64,000 nt of DNA from Protula sp. h YS-2021 (Eukaryota > Annelida > Polychaeta > Sabellida > Serpulidae). The position numbers and the translations under genes are program-made. The stretch is taken from NCBI GenBank assembly GCA_949752745.1, contig OX457027.1:62354329-62418328 (forward strand). Direction: 5' to 3'. Positions 1 to 27,235 of the stretch are shown in pieces. How positions within the stretch are numbered: position 1 is the stretch's first letter; each line of letters begins with the position of its first letter. The notes under the pieces are model-generated. The model did not search any database and was not told the DNA's origin. It saw only the letters and a program-made list of their open reading frames with translations.

Positions 1-231
1 AAATTGCAAATTGTGCATGAATCTTCTGGGTAGTCCTACCTTGAAAAATCACTATTTTGGTGATCCGCCCCAAACTAGGTACGGGACATGTCAATTTTTT
101 GTCAGCCGAATATTTTGATAGGATTCCTTTAAAATTTTGTAGGAATGTTCCGCACATCGTCCTGTTTTGAAAAATTGCTTCTTTCTTTTGACGATTGGCC
201 AGAAATTGGCCAAATAGCGCCGTTTTGAATT

Positions 232-1210
232 ATATGTCTCCCCCTAAGGGAGACATATATAGCATTTTTTGTGTTCGTCCATCTGTCCGCAGTGAGTTCT
301 TATGAAATTAATGAGTCGATTTTTCTCAAAACATGTTGGGGTACATGTCTAGATGATGCCCGTGTTATTTTTTTTTTCGGTCCTTCAAAAATTATATTTT
401 TGGCAAATTTTTCAACATGGGGGGTGGGGGGTCGGGCATTTTTTTCACTTTGACAGGCTATTTCTCCAAAACAGTTCGTTGGATAAAGCTCAGATGTCGC
501 AAGAAGAACACACATATAGCGCAAATGTATAGTGCAAAGTTTTTCTTCATTTCCGCTGAAAATGTAATTTTGGCGAATTTTTAAATTTTTGATTTTTAAA
601 GTTTTTTCGGCCATATTGTTGCGATATGTCCGAAACAATTTGTTGGATTAGACTGAAAGGTGGCAAGAAGAACACATGTAGTGTAAATGTTTACTGCGAA
701 GTTTTTCTTCATTTCCACTGAAAATGTATTTTTGGCGAATTTTAAAATTTGTGATTTAAAACTTTTTTCGGCTATATTGTTGCGATATCTCCGAAACAGT
801 ATGTTGGATTAGGCTTAAACGTGGCAAGAAGAATCCACATATAGTGTAAATGTTTACTGTGAAGTTTTTCTTCATTTCCGTTAGAAATGAATTTTTGGCG
901 AATTTTTTAAATTTTGATTTTTAACGTTTTTAGCCATATTGTTGCGATATCTCCGAAACAGTTTGTTCCATTAGGCTGAAAAGTGGCAAGAAGAACCCAT
1001 ATATAGTGAAAATGTTTACTGCGAAGTTTTTCTTCATTTTTTGTAAAAATGTATTTTTGGCGATTTTTTTTTTTTTCAATATTTTTGGGCTCGCTAATGT
1101 TGTACTTTTAAGCAAGGAATTTTTTCCATGTGACTGATTGAGGAGGGGGGGGGGGGGGGGGGTGGAGACATATCCGTTTTTGTTTTAACAAAAAACACTG
1201 GCCAGTCTAG
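232..1210 (+). repeat. Hairpin-headed tandem-repeat element (ATGTCTCCC type)
   Basis: It starts with a hairpin (TATGTCTCCC-CCTAA-GGGAGACATA), then TATAG and GTCCATCTGTCCG. There follow at least four units of about 162 bp (starts near 476, 640, 801, 961) sharing GATATCTCCGAAACAGTTTGTTGGATTAG-like sequence. It ends with a G run at 1143-1161, GGAGACATAT, the stem GTTTTTGTT/AACAAAAA, and CACTGGCCAGTCTAG before T. GGAGACAT near the end mirrors ATGTCTCC at the start. Same family as 25034-27235. Confidence 0.7.
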
Positions 1211-1314
1211 TTTTTTTTTTGCAAGCTAACCACAACTGGCCAACTGTGGCAATTGGTGGCATTTTGAATATTTTTGTGAGGTGTTTTCCAAAATACGTTG
1301 CCTAAAGCAGTTTG

Positions 1315-4300
1315 TAGGGCTGTGCGGTTAAACCGGTTCACCTGAAAACCGCGGTTTTTTATTTTCGCGGTTCAGTTAATCGGTTCGAAAATGAAAAACC
1401 GGTTTGTTCTGGTTTTTTAAATCTTGTGCTGTGTTCGCTGTTTGTTTATTAGTCCCCCGCCGGGGGACTATAGTTTTCGGGTTTGTCTGTCCGTCTGTCC
1501 GTCTGTCGACACTTTTTTTGTTAACACACTCAAGCCTACATTTTTCCACCGATTGTTAAGATATTGTATATATGGATAGTACTGGAACGAACAAGGATCG
1601 GTATTGTAAATGAGCCATGTCGGCCCAAGGACATTGGCCCAGCTGAACTTCAGAAATTTTCACAACCCTTACATGCTGGAGTGAGTTTGTTAACCCACTC
1701 AAGCCTACATTTCTGGTTCGATTGTTGAAATCTTTTAGATATAGGAAGTATTGGAATCAACAAAGGTCGGTATTGTAAATGAGCCCTGTCGGCCCAAGGA
1801 CATTGGCCCAGCTGAACTTCACAAATTTTCCCAATCCTTACTCAGTTGAATGAGTTTGTTAACACACTAAAGCCTACAATTCTAGATCGATTGTTGAAAT
1901 CTTTTAGATATAGGAAGTATTGGAATCAACAAAGGTCGGTATTGTAAATGAGCCCTGTCGGCCCAAGGACATTGGCCCAGCTGAACTTCACAAATTTTCC
2001 CAATCCTTACTCAGTTGAATGAGTTTGTTAACACACTAAAGCCTACAATTCTAGATCGATTGTTGAAATCTTTTAGACATAGGAAGTATTGGAACCAACA
2101 AAAGTCGGTATTGTAAATGAGCCCCTGTCGGCCCAAGGACATCGGCCCAGCTGAAATTCAGAAATTTTCACAACCCTTACATGCTGGAATGAGTTTGTTA
2201 ACACACTCAAGCCTACATTTCTGGTTCGATTGTTGCAATCTTTTAGATATAGGAAGTATTGGAACCAACGAAGGTCGGTATTGTAAATGAGCCATGTCGG
2301 CCCAAGGACATCGGCCCAGCTAAACTTCAGAAATTTTCCCAATCCTTACTCAGTTGAATGAGTTTGTTAACACACTAAAGCCTACAATTCTAGATCGATT
2401 GTTGAAATCTTTTAGACATAGGAAGTATTGGAACCAACAAAAGTCCGTATTGTAAATGAGCCCTGTCGGCCCAAGGACATCGGCCCAGCTGAACTTCAGA
2501 AATTTTCACAACTCTTACATGCTGGAATGAGTTTTGTTAACACACTCAAGCCTACATTTTTGGTTTGATTGTTGAAATCTTTCAGATATAGGAAGTATTA
2601 GAACCAACAAAGGTCGGTTTTGTAAATGATCCCTGTCGGCCCAAGGACATTGGCCCAGCTGAACTTCAGAAATTTTCCAAATCCTTACTCAGTTGAATGA
2701 GTTTGTTAACACACTAAAGCCTACAATTCTAGATCGATTGTTGAAATCTTTTAGATATAGGAAGTATTGGAACCAACAAAGGTCGGTATTGTAAATGAGC
2801 CCTGTCGGCCCAAGGACATTGGCCCAGCTGAACTTCAGAAATTTTCACAACCCTTACATACTGGAATGAGTTTGCTAACACACTCAAGCCTACATTTTTG
2901 CAAACAATTGGCAAAATGTTATACACATAGGTAGTATGGGTGGTAACAAGAATTGGTATTGTAAATGAGCCATGTTGGCTCAAGGACATTGGCCCAGCTT
3001 GAATTTTAAAATTCACGAATATGATACGAAGGGTTGTAGTTCAACCTAACAAAATCAAATACTGGGATTGTACGGCGGGGGACATAGTCAGTTTCACTGA
3101 CCTACTTGTTTATATTCGTTTACTTTTAGCAATTTGTCTGCAAAACACAACGCAAAGCCAAAAAAATAGGTTTCGTTGCTTCTCGTTGTATTTTACACAC
3201 CATCTTTCGTGCGGCATGTTAACAAAAGATGTGCAACGCCAAGGTTTTCAATTTGATCGACCCAAAAATGTCGAACTTATAAACCTCTGAACAAAATTTG
3301 TTGCGACTTGTTGGCGCGAACTGGGGGCTTTGCATCTCTGAGGCCTGTGTTTTTAACCAAACCGACTTTGTCGGACTGGGTTAGTCATATCACTATAGGG
3401 GGCTTGAATGTATGTGCGTATGTTAAACTTTTTCTTTAAAATGCTACTCCTCCTACAGTTTTGCTCCAATCGTTTTGAATGTTCCTTGGGTGGTCCCCCA
3501 CCTGGCTATTACTTTTTTTGACGACTGACGAAAAATTGACAAAATGGTGGCACTTTTTGTGCCCGTTTTGACCCATTTTTTAAATGCTTCTCCTCCTACG
3601 GTTTTACTCCAATCGTTTAGATGTTACGCAGGGATGTTCTCCTGGGGTTCGCCTACAAGGCTATTATTTTTTTCGCGGTTCGCCAAAAACTGCCGAAATG
3701 GCGGAACTTTGAAGTTTGGCAAAAACTGGAATAAATGGCAGTAAATAACTGAGTTGTCAAAGCATTCATTTTCTCAGTCTTTTTAAAATAGTTATAAACT
3801 TTTAATCGAAAGTTTCTTAGGTGTTTCTCCACCTGGACTTTGCTTTTTTTTTTCGAAAATGACAAAAAAAAAAAAAAAAATGCCGAAATGGTGGAATTTA
3901 AAATTTTTTGGAAAATTGTGTAAATGTCGGTAAATACGTGAATCGTCAAAACCCAACCTCTCTAACATCCCTTTTCGGGTGGCTTCCAAATTCGAATTAA
4001 ATGCATTTTACATATTCATTTTTTGGCCTAACAGTATTCGTTTCAAAGTTTTTCTCTCTTTCCTTGTTTGGTAACTCGGCTGGGTCACGTCCTAGGACAT
4101 ACTTGTTCTGTTTTGCTAAAGGAATTCGACAATTTGAAATTGTTGAACACTGAATTATTTTAGTTGAAAATTGAAGCAGGACCTCAGTGCAACTGCTGAT
4201 TTTTACGAAAAATATCGATTTGTATACACAGCAAAACAGAAGTCCTGGTTAGGAAGTTACACTCACGTTTTTGATGTGATAAGTAAAATCGCTATTTTTA

Positions 4301-4402
4301 GCCAGTAACGTGTCTCATGAAAAAAACCTGTTAAAACCGGTTTTTGTGTTAGAAAACCGGTTCGAACCGCGGTTCATTTTTTGGAACCGGTTCACAGCCC
4401 TG
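1315..4402. mobile_element. Non-autonomous hAT-type DNA transposon, 3.1 kb, with 8-bp TSD
   Basis: The left end is TAGGGCTGTGCGG and the right end is ...CACAGCCCTG, so nine terminal bases (AGGGCTGTG) match in inverted orientation. AACCGGTTC and GAACCGCGGTT motifs occur in both subterminal regions. The flanks carry a perfect 8-bp direct repeat, GCAGTTTG, at 1307-1314 and 4403-4410. (C/T)AGGG termini with 8-bp duplications are typical of hAT elements. No transposase frame is recognisable; the interior is mostly tandem repeat. Confidence 0.85.
1450..3010 (+). repeat. Tandem array, about 9 units of 168-170 bp, inside the hAT element
   Basis: The head at 1450-1510 is TAGTCCCCCG-CCGGGGGACTA followed by GTCTGTCCGTCTGTCCGTC. 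Units start with GTTAACACACT(C/A)AAGCCTAC near 1519, 1686, 1853, 2023, 2192, 2361, 2530, 2701 and 2869. Each contains CGGCCCAAGGACATTGGCCCAGCTGAACTTCA. Two slightly different unit types partly alternate, suggesting higher-order amplification. Diverged copies of the same family recur at 30455-30715. Confidence 0.85.
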
Positions 4403-4410
4403 GCAGTTTG

Positions 4411-5069
4411 ATTGGGTTTATTCTAAATTTTAGGACAATATCCTTGATGTGATCTCTTCTGTAAAAAATGTTGGCGCACCTCAAAAATTGGCCTCATCCA
4501 CCGTTTAGAAGTTTTAGGGATCAAGTTTTTTCAAAACAGCTCTTCTTCTGCAAGTAATTCTAGTCAGATTGCTTTCAGTTTTTTTAGGAATAGGTCTAGT
4601 TTTATAGCTTCCTTGAAATTTACTTTTTTAGGATCTGGTAGAGATTAGGTAAATGCCGGCCTTCGCAAAATTTTCAGTAACCAGTTTTTAAAATGCTACT
4701 ACTTATTGAAAACGACCCTACAAACTTTTCGATACTTGGATCTCAGCTGATCACAATTCCCCTGGACTTTCTGGTTAAAATTATCAGTGCAAGTCTCAAA
4801 CCTAATAAAATAACAAGACGTTGTATTAACACAAATTTTAAAGCATTGCAATACTATGTATATTATTTTATGGAAGCTCTAAAATTAAGACATTAATTAT
4901 AGTGCAGTAATAAGATATATAAAGGTCTGCTTTACAGTGAACACTGAACACTTCCCATTTCGCGGTGCAGTTCTTATTTTCCAGTTAGAAACAAAATCCC
5001 GAACCTATAAATATTCACAGCCTGATCCACAGGTAGTTTGATTGTTTTTGTTTTTGTTTTTTGTTTCAG
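4411..5069. other. DCP1 intron, no feature recognised
   Basis: Unremarkable AT-rich sequence. A poly-pyrimidine tract and CAG at 5067-5069 form the acceptor of the next DCP1 exon. Confidence 0.6.
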
Positions 5070-19757
<14,688 letters not shown>

Positions 19758-19759
19758 TA

Positions 19760-21120
19760 CAGCGGATCTGTAGAATCAGCGAATCTGTAGATCCGCTGAA
19801 TATTTCAGCGAATCTGTAGATACGCTGGTTCGACCAGCGAATCTATAGATCCGCTGAAAATTTTAGCGGATCTAACAGATCCGCTGATTTTGGGCCGAGA
19901 AAATTCTACAGATCCGCTGAAATGATCGACGAAGCTAAAGTACTGTTGATATTGAGTAGTATGACCGAAATATACGGTATTAATGTGTAAACGGTGCTGT
20001 TATTACTAATGCAATAAGACGTTATTTTGCAACCACTTTATCAATACAAACACACAACCACATTATTAATACAAATAAGTAATTTATGATCTGTTTTGCA
20101 TTAAAACTTATGAGGTTTGGCGTTATAGTACCCAACAAAAATAGGTATAAAAGACTTTTATAAGCCACTGCTCCAATTGCAATTAAAAAAAACAGCTCAA
20201 GTACTAACTTCTGCCTGTGGCTATTACTTAAAAGCCAATCAATAACTCTTAGGAAACCCTTTCGTCGATAATGGAACTCCAATTCCAATTAAGGAAACTG
20301 ATCATAGAAGCTCTAATACTTGTGATCATGACTTAAAAGCAAAATTTACTCTTATAATAAACAACTCTGAAAAACTCATTTATCAATAATGAAGCTCTAA
20401 CTGCAATTGGGGGGGTTACATCTTGTCTGCACGCGCTAGGCTAGAGTGACATCTCGAGTTACATTTTACCTTTGCTTTGATACACTTACATCTGTTTGTT
20501 TGACACCGTTTACTACCAGCACAGTTGCACTTCACAAACCCCTGTCAAATACACGTTGATTCAAACTGAACTCCTTGCCTCAGTGAAAGTTCTACATTTA
20601 ATTTTACGTCGTTTTCGGTAATCAAATTGAACGAGCACAGATCAAATTGATATACTCCAGAGAACCCGAAGCAGATCGAATTTGTGTTCATTGCATTGTT
20701 AAATTGCAATTACTTTTCAGCAAAGACCACTCCAATAGAATCATAATAGGTACGACTGCTTTCTTATAAGATCACAAGTTATGAAGTTTGCAATTCAAGC
20801 TCTATAATCTACGATCATGGAAAGTAACACTAGCATTGAACTGCAATCAATGTGCTTTTGATGGCATTTCAATGAAAACAATGTCTTTTGGGCTTTGACA
20901 ATGTCTTATGGGCTATGACGATACTCAATATCAACAGTACTTTAGCTTCGTCATCATTTCAGCGGATCTGTAGAATTTTCTCGGCCAAGAAATCAGCGGA
21001 TCTGTTAGATCCGCTAAAATTTTCAGTGGATCTAGAGATTCGCTGGTCGAACCAGCGTATCTACAGATTCGCTGAAATATTCAGCGGATCTACAGATTCG
21101 CTGATTCTACAGATCCGCAG
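19760..21120. mobile_element. Fold-back element with about 200-bp palindromic terminal inverted repeats
   Basis: The segments 19760-19965 and 20915-21120 are near-identical inverted copies. Both consist of repeated CAGCGGATCTGTAGA / TCTACAGATCCGCTG palindromes, then GGCCGAGAAAATTCTACAGATCCGCTGAAATGAT and GACGAAGCTAAAGTACTGTTGATATTGAGTA. CTATCTTTC outside the left copy (before the microsatellite) matches GAAAGATAG outside the right copy, so the inverted repeat may extend further. The interior has no convincing gene. No clear target-site duplication was found. Confidence 0.75.
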
Positions 21121-22146
21121 ACTGTAGATCTACAGAAAGATAGTTACATTTCAGAGGAAAGACGTTTTCGGCTTTGTATTCATTTGTGAATTGCAAAAAA
21201 AAAAAGAAATAGGTAACTAAAAAGTGGTGTTTGGTCAAATTTGTTAATGGTTTTGGTTATGTTTTCACTAAAAAATTCACAATTTCGTATTCTTTCAGGA
21301 AATAATTGTTACATTAGTGAAAAGACGTTTCTGAAAAGACACAGCAAGTGTTAATAAAACCACAACACACTGTATGAACAGTTTTATTTGCCTAAATCAA
21401 CATATAACAGAGCGCGTTCGATATACAAGTATAAAATAAAGTGTATTGAATTTGTACGAAAACTTGAGCCGCAGTTGTGGCATGTTTTTTTTTTTTTTTT
21501 TTTTTTTTTTCGTTTTTTCGTGTTTGTCCGTGGAACTAGTCAGAGGCCGTTAGGGCTAGAAAGATGAAATTTTGATATGATAAACTTCAGTTTGTCTAGT
21601 TGATCCTCCTGTGTTTTTAAAATTCGCTTAATTTTTTCAATTACAAAACGACAAACAGATTTGCGAAACAGGCGACAAGAAGCTGAGAGCAGTTGTTTAA
21701 ACTGGCATGATATCAGCCTCGCTGCATTGATCGCCCAACTCTCCAATGAAAGCCATCATAGCAGGAGTATACAAATTTAAGTTGGCTGCAGGGTTTGGGT
21801 TTTTTTAACATTTGACAAGTGTTTGACTTGGTCAAGGTTTATATGAATTTGTGCGGGCAGCCGTTGGTGCTAATTCCCGTACGAAAAAACACACCAGTAT
21901 TATAACCCATACTATGGCTGTATTTCAGCTAATATTAAAGCCCATAATGTCCCGTTATGGCCATAACAATGACCCGAAATTTAGCACCAAAATTTCAGGT
22001 CAAGACCGAAAGTGTGTGTGAATTTAATTATAACCCGGAATGTTCCCGTTATGGTCATAAAAATAACCCAAACTTTAACACTAGAATTTCAGGTCAAGGC
22101 CTTAAATATGGGTCATATCTCAGCTGTCCTTTAGAAAAAAAATATA
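21121..22146. other. Intergenic, with tandem repeat fragments
   Basis: A 30-bp T run lies near 21487-21510. Two related units at about 21930-22000 and 22030-22100 share CCCGTTATGG(C/T)CATAA..TTTCAGGTCAAG. AAGTTGGCTGCAG(G/A)GTTTGGGTTTTT occurs at about 21780 and again at 22878. Confidence 0.5.
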
Positions 22147-22220
22147 CGTCTTTCTGGGATTCGAACCATTTATCCTCTGATTTCGAGTCTACTGCCTCAC
22201 TACTCGGCCACGACGACTTC
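22147..22220 (-). repeat. tRNA-Ser-like sequence, likely SINE head or tRNA pseudogene
   Basis: Read on the minus strand: GTCGTGGCCGAGTAGTGAGG (A-box region), AGACTCGAAATC (serine CGA-type anticodon loop), then GGTTCGAATCC (perfect B box). The acceptor arms pair poorly and the variable arm is short, so it is more likely a tRNA-derived repeat than a working tRNA. Confidence 0.6.
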
Positions 22221-22979
22221 TTGTTTGTTCTGGTCATAAATAGTACTAATAAAGAAAAAAGAGATCGCCTTACTCCGATTGGTTTGAAATAAATTATGCG
22301 AAGTGAATTTAAATAGCTGTTGTTACTGAAATGCAATTCATTTAATTTTCGTGGCGAGGGGTGGGGGAGAGGGGGTCGGAAGAATTCTTAAAATTTCCAT
22401 TTCCAGCAACAGCCAGACGATAGGAAGCAATACAACCACTATAGCATAATTATGACAATAAAAAATAGGGAATTCGGCAATTATTAACTTTGACTATGCT
22501 GCAAAATGTTATCTAGGGATATTCATCATTCAAGACCATATAACTCTGTACTCGTGGTTTTATTTATTTATTTATTTTACGCTAAGTTATATGGCCAGGC
22601 CATACTTTAATTCAGAAAAAAACCACAAAGTTAAATATCATGGGTAAAAAAGGGAAAATATGACCCGAATTTTGGGTTATTATGGGTGATAATTTTGACC
22701 CAAAAAATTTTGACCTGGGTTATTGGTCTTATTTACTTGCCTGGATCTAAATAAGCCATAATCTTCGTTTTGAGGCCATACTATGGGTAATTTATGGGTG
22801 GAATATCTGTTATTTCTTCATACTGGTTTTTTCTTGACAGTGAAAATTCATTTTCTTGTCTCAGCTTCTTGCGTGTGCAAGTTGGCTGCAGAGTTTGGGT
22901 TTTTCCAAATTGCTGGGGGTGAAATTTGGCTCGCTGATAGAGGTTGATTAGACGTCGTAAAATCCGCATTATTTAACCA
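22221..22979. other. Intergenic, no gene recognised
   Basis: AT-rich sequence with a second copy of the GTTGGCTGCAGAGTTTGGG block near 22880. Confidence 0.5.
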
Positions 22980-23400
22980 TGACCTAGAGAACGATTTACA
23001 TCCCCGGCCATGGTCAATGTCAAAAACCGGAAGTGGGCCATTATCTCGAAAACGGTCAGAGATTTTGTGCTATTTTTTACCCTTTGGGCCTAAAAGACGA
23101 TATGTAAGGGGTCCTTGGTAACCTTGACCCCCTCGGCTATGCTCAAAGTAAAAAATCGGAAGTGGACCATTATCTCGAAAACGATTGATGGTAGGGCGAT
23201 TTTGAGCTTATTTTAGATCATTTGGACTTAAAAGACGATATGTAAGAGGTACCTCGGTGACCTTGACCTCCTCGGCCATGGTCAGAGTAAAAAACCGGAA
23301 GTAGGCCATTATCTCGAAAACGGCAATTCTGAACTTATTTTCGATCCTTTTGGGCCTAAAAAACGATATGCAAGAGGTTTAGAGTTCAAAATCGTATTTT
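22980..23400. repeat. Tandem repeat, three diverged units of about 120-135 bp
   Basis: Shared blocks are CCTCGGCCATGGTCAGAGTAAAAAACCGGAAGT, GGCCATTATCTCGAAAACGG and GGGCCTAAAAGACGATATGTAAGAGGT. A related block (GTGACCTTGACCTCTCGGTTATGG) is at 40632-40660. Confidence 0.75.
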
Positions 23401-23868
23401 TGTGACCCCCAAGTGTAATTTTCGTTACTCGGTAGTGAAAACGGTCTAGTTTATACCTTGATTTGTTTTGGCCAAAAACCTTTCATATTTAGTAAGAAAA
23501 TCCAAGGAATTATCTGTCAAGCCATACTGTTTTTTTTTGTCTTGGACTGGTGTTTTTTTGGAAAATGAAAAATATCGATTTTTTGGACTTTGTTTTCAAA
23601 TGGTGCAACATATAAGTAATTTGAAACTTCAAAAAGTGTCTGTTCCCCTACCGCTTTAATTAACCATGCGAAAACTTTACCAACATGTTTCCTTGACACA
23701 GAACATTATTGGTTGTGCTTTACATCAACATCAACATCAACATTGATCTTTCATCATTTTATCAATGGCAAGACACATAGAAAATGAAACCTTAAAATGT
23801 ATCTAGTACAGCTACAATTGAATAATTTTGAACCTTTACAGACATGTTTCATACACATACAAAATATT

Positions 23869-23940
23869 TTAACTATACAGGAACTTATCCATATTAAAAT
23901 TTTTGACTATACAGGAACTTATCCATATTAAAATTTTTGA
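23869..23940. repeat. Direct duplication of about 34 bp
   Basis: CTATACAGGAACTTATCCATATTAAAATTTTTGA occurs twice back to back. Confidence 0.9.
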
Positions 23941-24329
23941 TATTTGGTCTTTCACATTGAGAAATAGTGCTACCATTGCATCTTCTCAGTATGTTTTTGA
24001 CAGTCTTTATCAAAACGTGGCAGAAAGCAGTCCATTCGAATCCCAAGTCTCAATCCCGAGTCCCGAGTCTCAAAGGGCGACTTTGTTAATATTACCGACA
24101 TTTTAAATTATATAAAGAAAAATAACTTCAACTTTTATTTATTCCTACAATGTTAACTGATCATTTTTAAACTTAACAGATATGTTCCTATCTACAGAAG
24201 ATAATGGGTTGTGCTTTATATTAAAATTATCTAAATTTTTTATTTGGTTTAAAATAGCCAAAAACACTCCTTTTGTTTCCAATTTGCTATTTTCAGTTCT
24301 TGACAATCTATTCTATAAAATACTATTTT

Positions 24330-25000
24330 CATATTTATTAGACAATTATTGAGATCAAGAATTAATTTTGATCTCAAAAATTCATTTTGGCATCAAGAAT
24401 TCATTTCTGCTATCTATAATTATATTTTCTGATATCTTGAAATGTATTCTTGATATCAATAAATATTTAAGGATATTAGAAAATACTTATTGATGTAAGA
24501 AAAACAATTTATTCCTTTCTAAAATTGAACTTTACAGATTAAAATTTCAATTCTTGACAGCAAGAATGAAAAGTTGATAGCGAAATCTCAACTTTGTGCT
24601 CAATAAATTATTTTCTATTTATTGAGATATCACGAATTTGTTTTAGATACAATTATTTCAGAATAAACTTTGCTTAATTTATATTTTGAAATCTGAAAAT
24701 CATATTTTATCTCAAACATTAATTTCTGATATCAAAACTTTTTTATATCTAAAATTAAGAAACTAACTTCTGTGACTGAAAGAATGGCCCCTGTATCAAG
24801 AATCCTTCTTTTAAATTTTTACTGCACAAAAGAAGCAATTCCTGAATTCGAAAATTAGGCTGCTAATATTGATAAAAATAATTCAGCTTTGACCTCCAAC
24901 ATTTAATTGACAATTCGTTAAATTTTATTTAAATGTGTGCCTTCTTTAAGATTTTTCAGTTTTTAAAATTGAATTTTCATCTCACAAATAAATTGTTGCC
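24330..25000. repeat. Degenerate palindromic minisatellite (GATATC/AATTCATTT type)
   Basis: Loose units of about 30-40 bp carry GATATCAAGAATTCATTTTTGATATC-like words and half-words (GAGATCAAGAATT, TTTTGATCTCAAAAATTCATTTT, TTCTGATATCTTGAAATG). Each word is near-palindromic and the array is heavily diverged. Confidence 0.5.
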
Positions 25001-25033
25001 ATCTAATCTACAATTACTGATAGTAAAATATAA

Positions 25034-27235
25034 ACTAGAGCGTCCAGTGCACACAAAACATAAGAGTACAGGCTTATATTACACACTTTCAATCGATACC
25101 TAATTAGGTTCTTGTTTTTGTAAATAAAAACAAATGTCTCCCCGTCTAAATCCATAAAAATCCGCAGCCCCCCCCCCCGAAGAATTTCCTTTTTTATTTA
25201 CTGAAATAATATATTCATTTCTGCAAATATAATCACAATTCATTGTAAAAAAATAAAAATAAGCAAAACAGATCGCGGTCACTAAAACAGATATTACTTC
25301 ACGTGTTTTATCCGAGTCTGGAAGGTGGTCGCTGAAACACGTTTTACTGTAGGTCTTTGTTATTCAGATCTGAAGTTGGTCACTACAGTAGTATTACTGT
25401 ACGTTACATTTTTATCCGTGTCTGGACGTTGGTCAAGACAGGCAGGTTTTACCGTACGTGTTTTTACCCGAATCTGAAAGGGGTCACGACAAATGGGTCT
25501 TGCTTTACATCTTTTTATCCAGGTCTTGAAGGTGGTATATTTTTTTAGCTAACCATCATCCACAACCCCCCCCCTCTCCCACCCCAACTATCTAATGTAG
25601 GTACGACTGTAAAAGCAACTCTAACCCTTTTACCAAAGGTAACGGTAGCGGTCTCAGATTAGTTACAGCCATGATATACTATCTTGTTTTCGTTCATTTC
25701 CATCGGAAAAAAAGCACTAGAAAGGCATTCTTCATAACTACGCATCAGCTGACGCACCTCTGTGGGAGAAAGGGGGCATTTCGGTGCCAAAATGGTGAGC
25801 TGTTTCTCATAACACAAGATATCAAATGTCCCACTTCAATAGCGAAAAATGCTTCCAGGTACTGGAAACATTGCTAACCGATACAGAATAGCACCCACAT
25901 ATGAAATACCTTGGTAACCGAATACAAATATGCGGCTAAAAATCAATAGCTAGACTTGCTCAGGCCTATAAATACGCTAATAGCATTTCATAACTTCATA
26001 CATAACGACTTCATCATGCACCACAACTGACACTGACCCCTGACTGAGTGGCATGTTACGTAATAGCCGTAGATGAGAAACGTACAAAAAGCTCAATTTC
26101 GAACAATAACAAATAGCAATGAACCAATAGTAATTCTGTTATTGTTTTGAAGCATTCTAAAGAACGCAGGAACACTGCAGAATCTTTTGGAAAACGCTGA
26201 AATTAACAGCGCAGTTTACAACTATTCTTACTAAACAAAGGAACCAAAAATGGGAGGCGGGGGAGGAGGGTGTTGACGTTATGCACCTTTCTTTATTTTC
26301 TATACGGGTTTAATAATGTTTAACCAAAACCGTGCGACTTATACGAAGAATAACTAAAACAAGTTTAAAGTAGATCCGACTTCCCGCTATCGAGATATTT
26401 TGCTTAACAGCAGATAATTTTGTACGTAATGATACTTTTCTTAATTTCACCACACGCATCAAAAGTTGAAACAGTCGTCTGATTGAACCAAGGAATATTC
26501 ATATAAAAGTCGATATGACTTTCCGTTATCGAAATATTGTGCATACAAGATCTGGTTCAAAATATGTACATGTTTTACTTGGTGACGTCATACGCCGCAT
26601 TCGTTCGTTCTACTCGCGAAAAACCGAATCTTTCGGGCCTACCAAGCATCAGTCTTACCAATTTTAAACTTTCTTCGTTGTTCAGTGGCTGAGAACTTTT
26701 TACGCTATGACGTCACACGCCTGCCTTAATTATGTGACATGCGTCAAAAAATAAAAAAAAATGAAAGAGCTGTCCGACTGACCCAAGGAATACCCGTATG
26801 AAATTTGAAATCGATAAGACTTTTCCTTGTCGTGATATTTTTGCACACAAGATCTTGCTCAAAATTTATTCATATTTTACGCGATGACGTCATACGCCAT
26901 ATTCGTTCCTTCTACTCGTGAAAAATTTTATAGAATCTTTCGAACCTACTAAGCAACAATCCCACCAAGTTTCAACTGCCTGTTAAGCGGCTAAGAAATT
27001 TCGCACACATGATTTTACGTAATGACGTCATACACCTGCCCTAATCAAGTGAATAAATCGATAAAGGTTGAAGTCGATTCGACTTTTCATTCTCGAGATA
27101 TCTTGCACATATTTTCTTCACCACAGACTGACACACACAGATACACACGTACACGCACACACAAACACACACATACACATACAAAACGTACAATCACTAT
27201 ATGCTCCCCTTCGTCAGGGAGACATAATTAATGAG
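25034..27235 (-). repeat. Hairpin-headed dispersed element, inverted copy of the 6.5-8.5 kb repeat
   Basis: On the minus strand it begins at 27235 with ATTATGTCTCCCTGACGAAGGGGAGCATATAG. The GACGTCAT / CGGAGAAAGTT / GGTGGGATTGTTGC blocks follow, then the GACCACCTT..GGATAAAAA..ACGTA blocks. It ends at 25034 with GGGAGACATTTGTTTTTATTTACAAAAACAAG and GTGTGCACTGGACGCTCTAG before T. No protein-coding potential seen. A (CA)n-rich stretch is at 27130-27185. Confidence 0.7.

Noticed and set aside
22147..22220. A functional tRNA-Ser gene
   Set aside because: A and B boxes are good but the acceptor stem and long variable arm of tRNA-Ser do not form properly.
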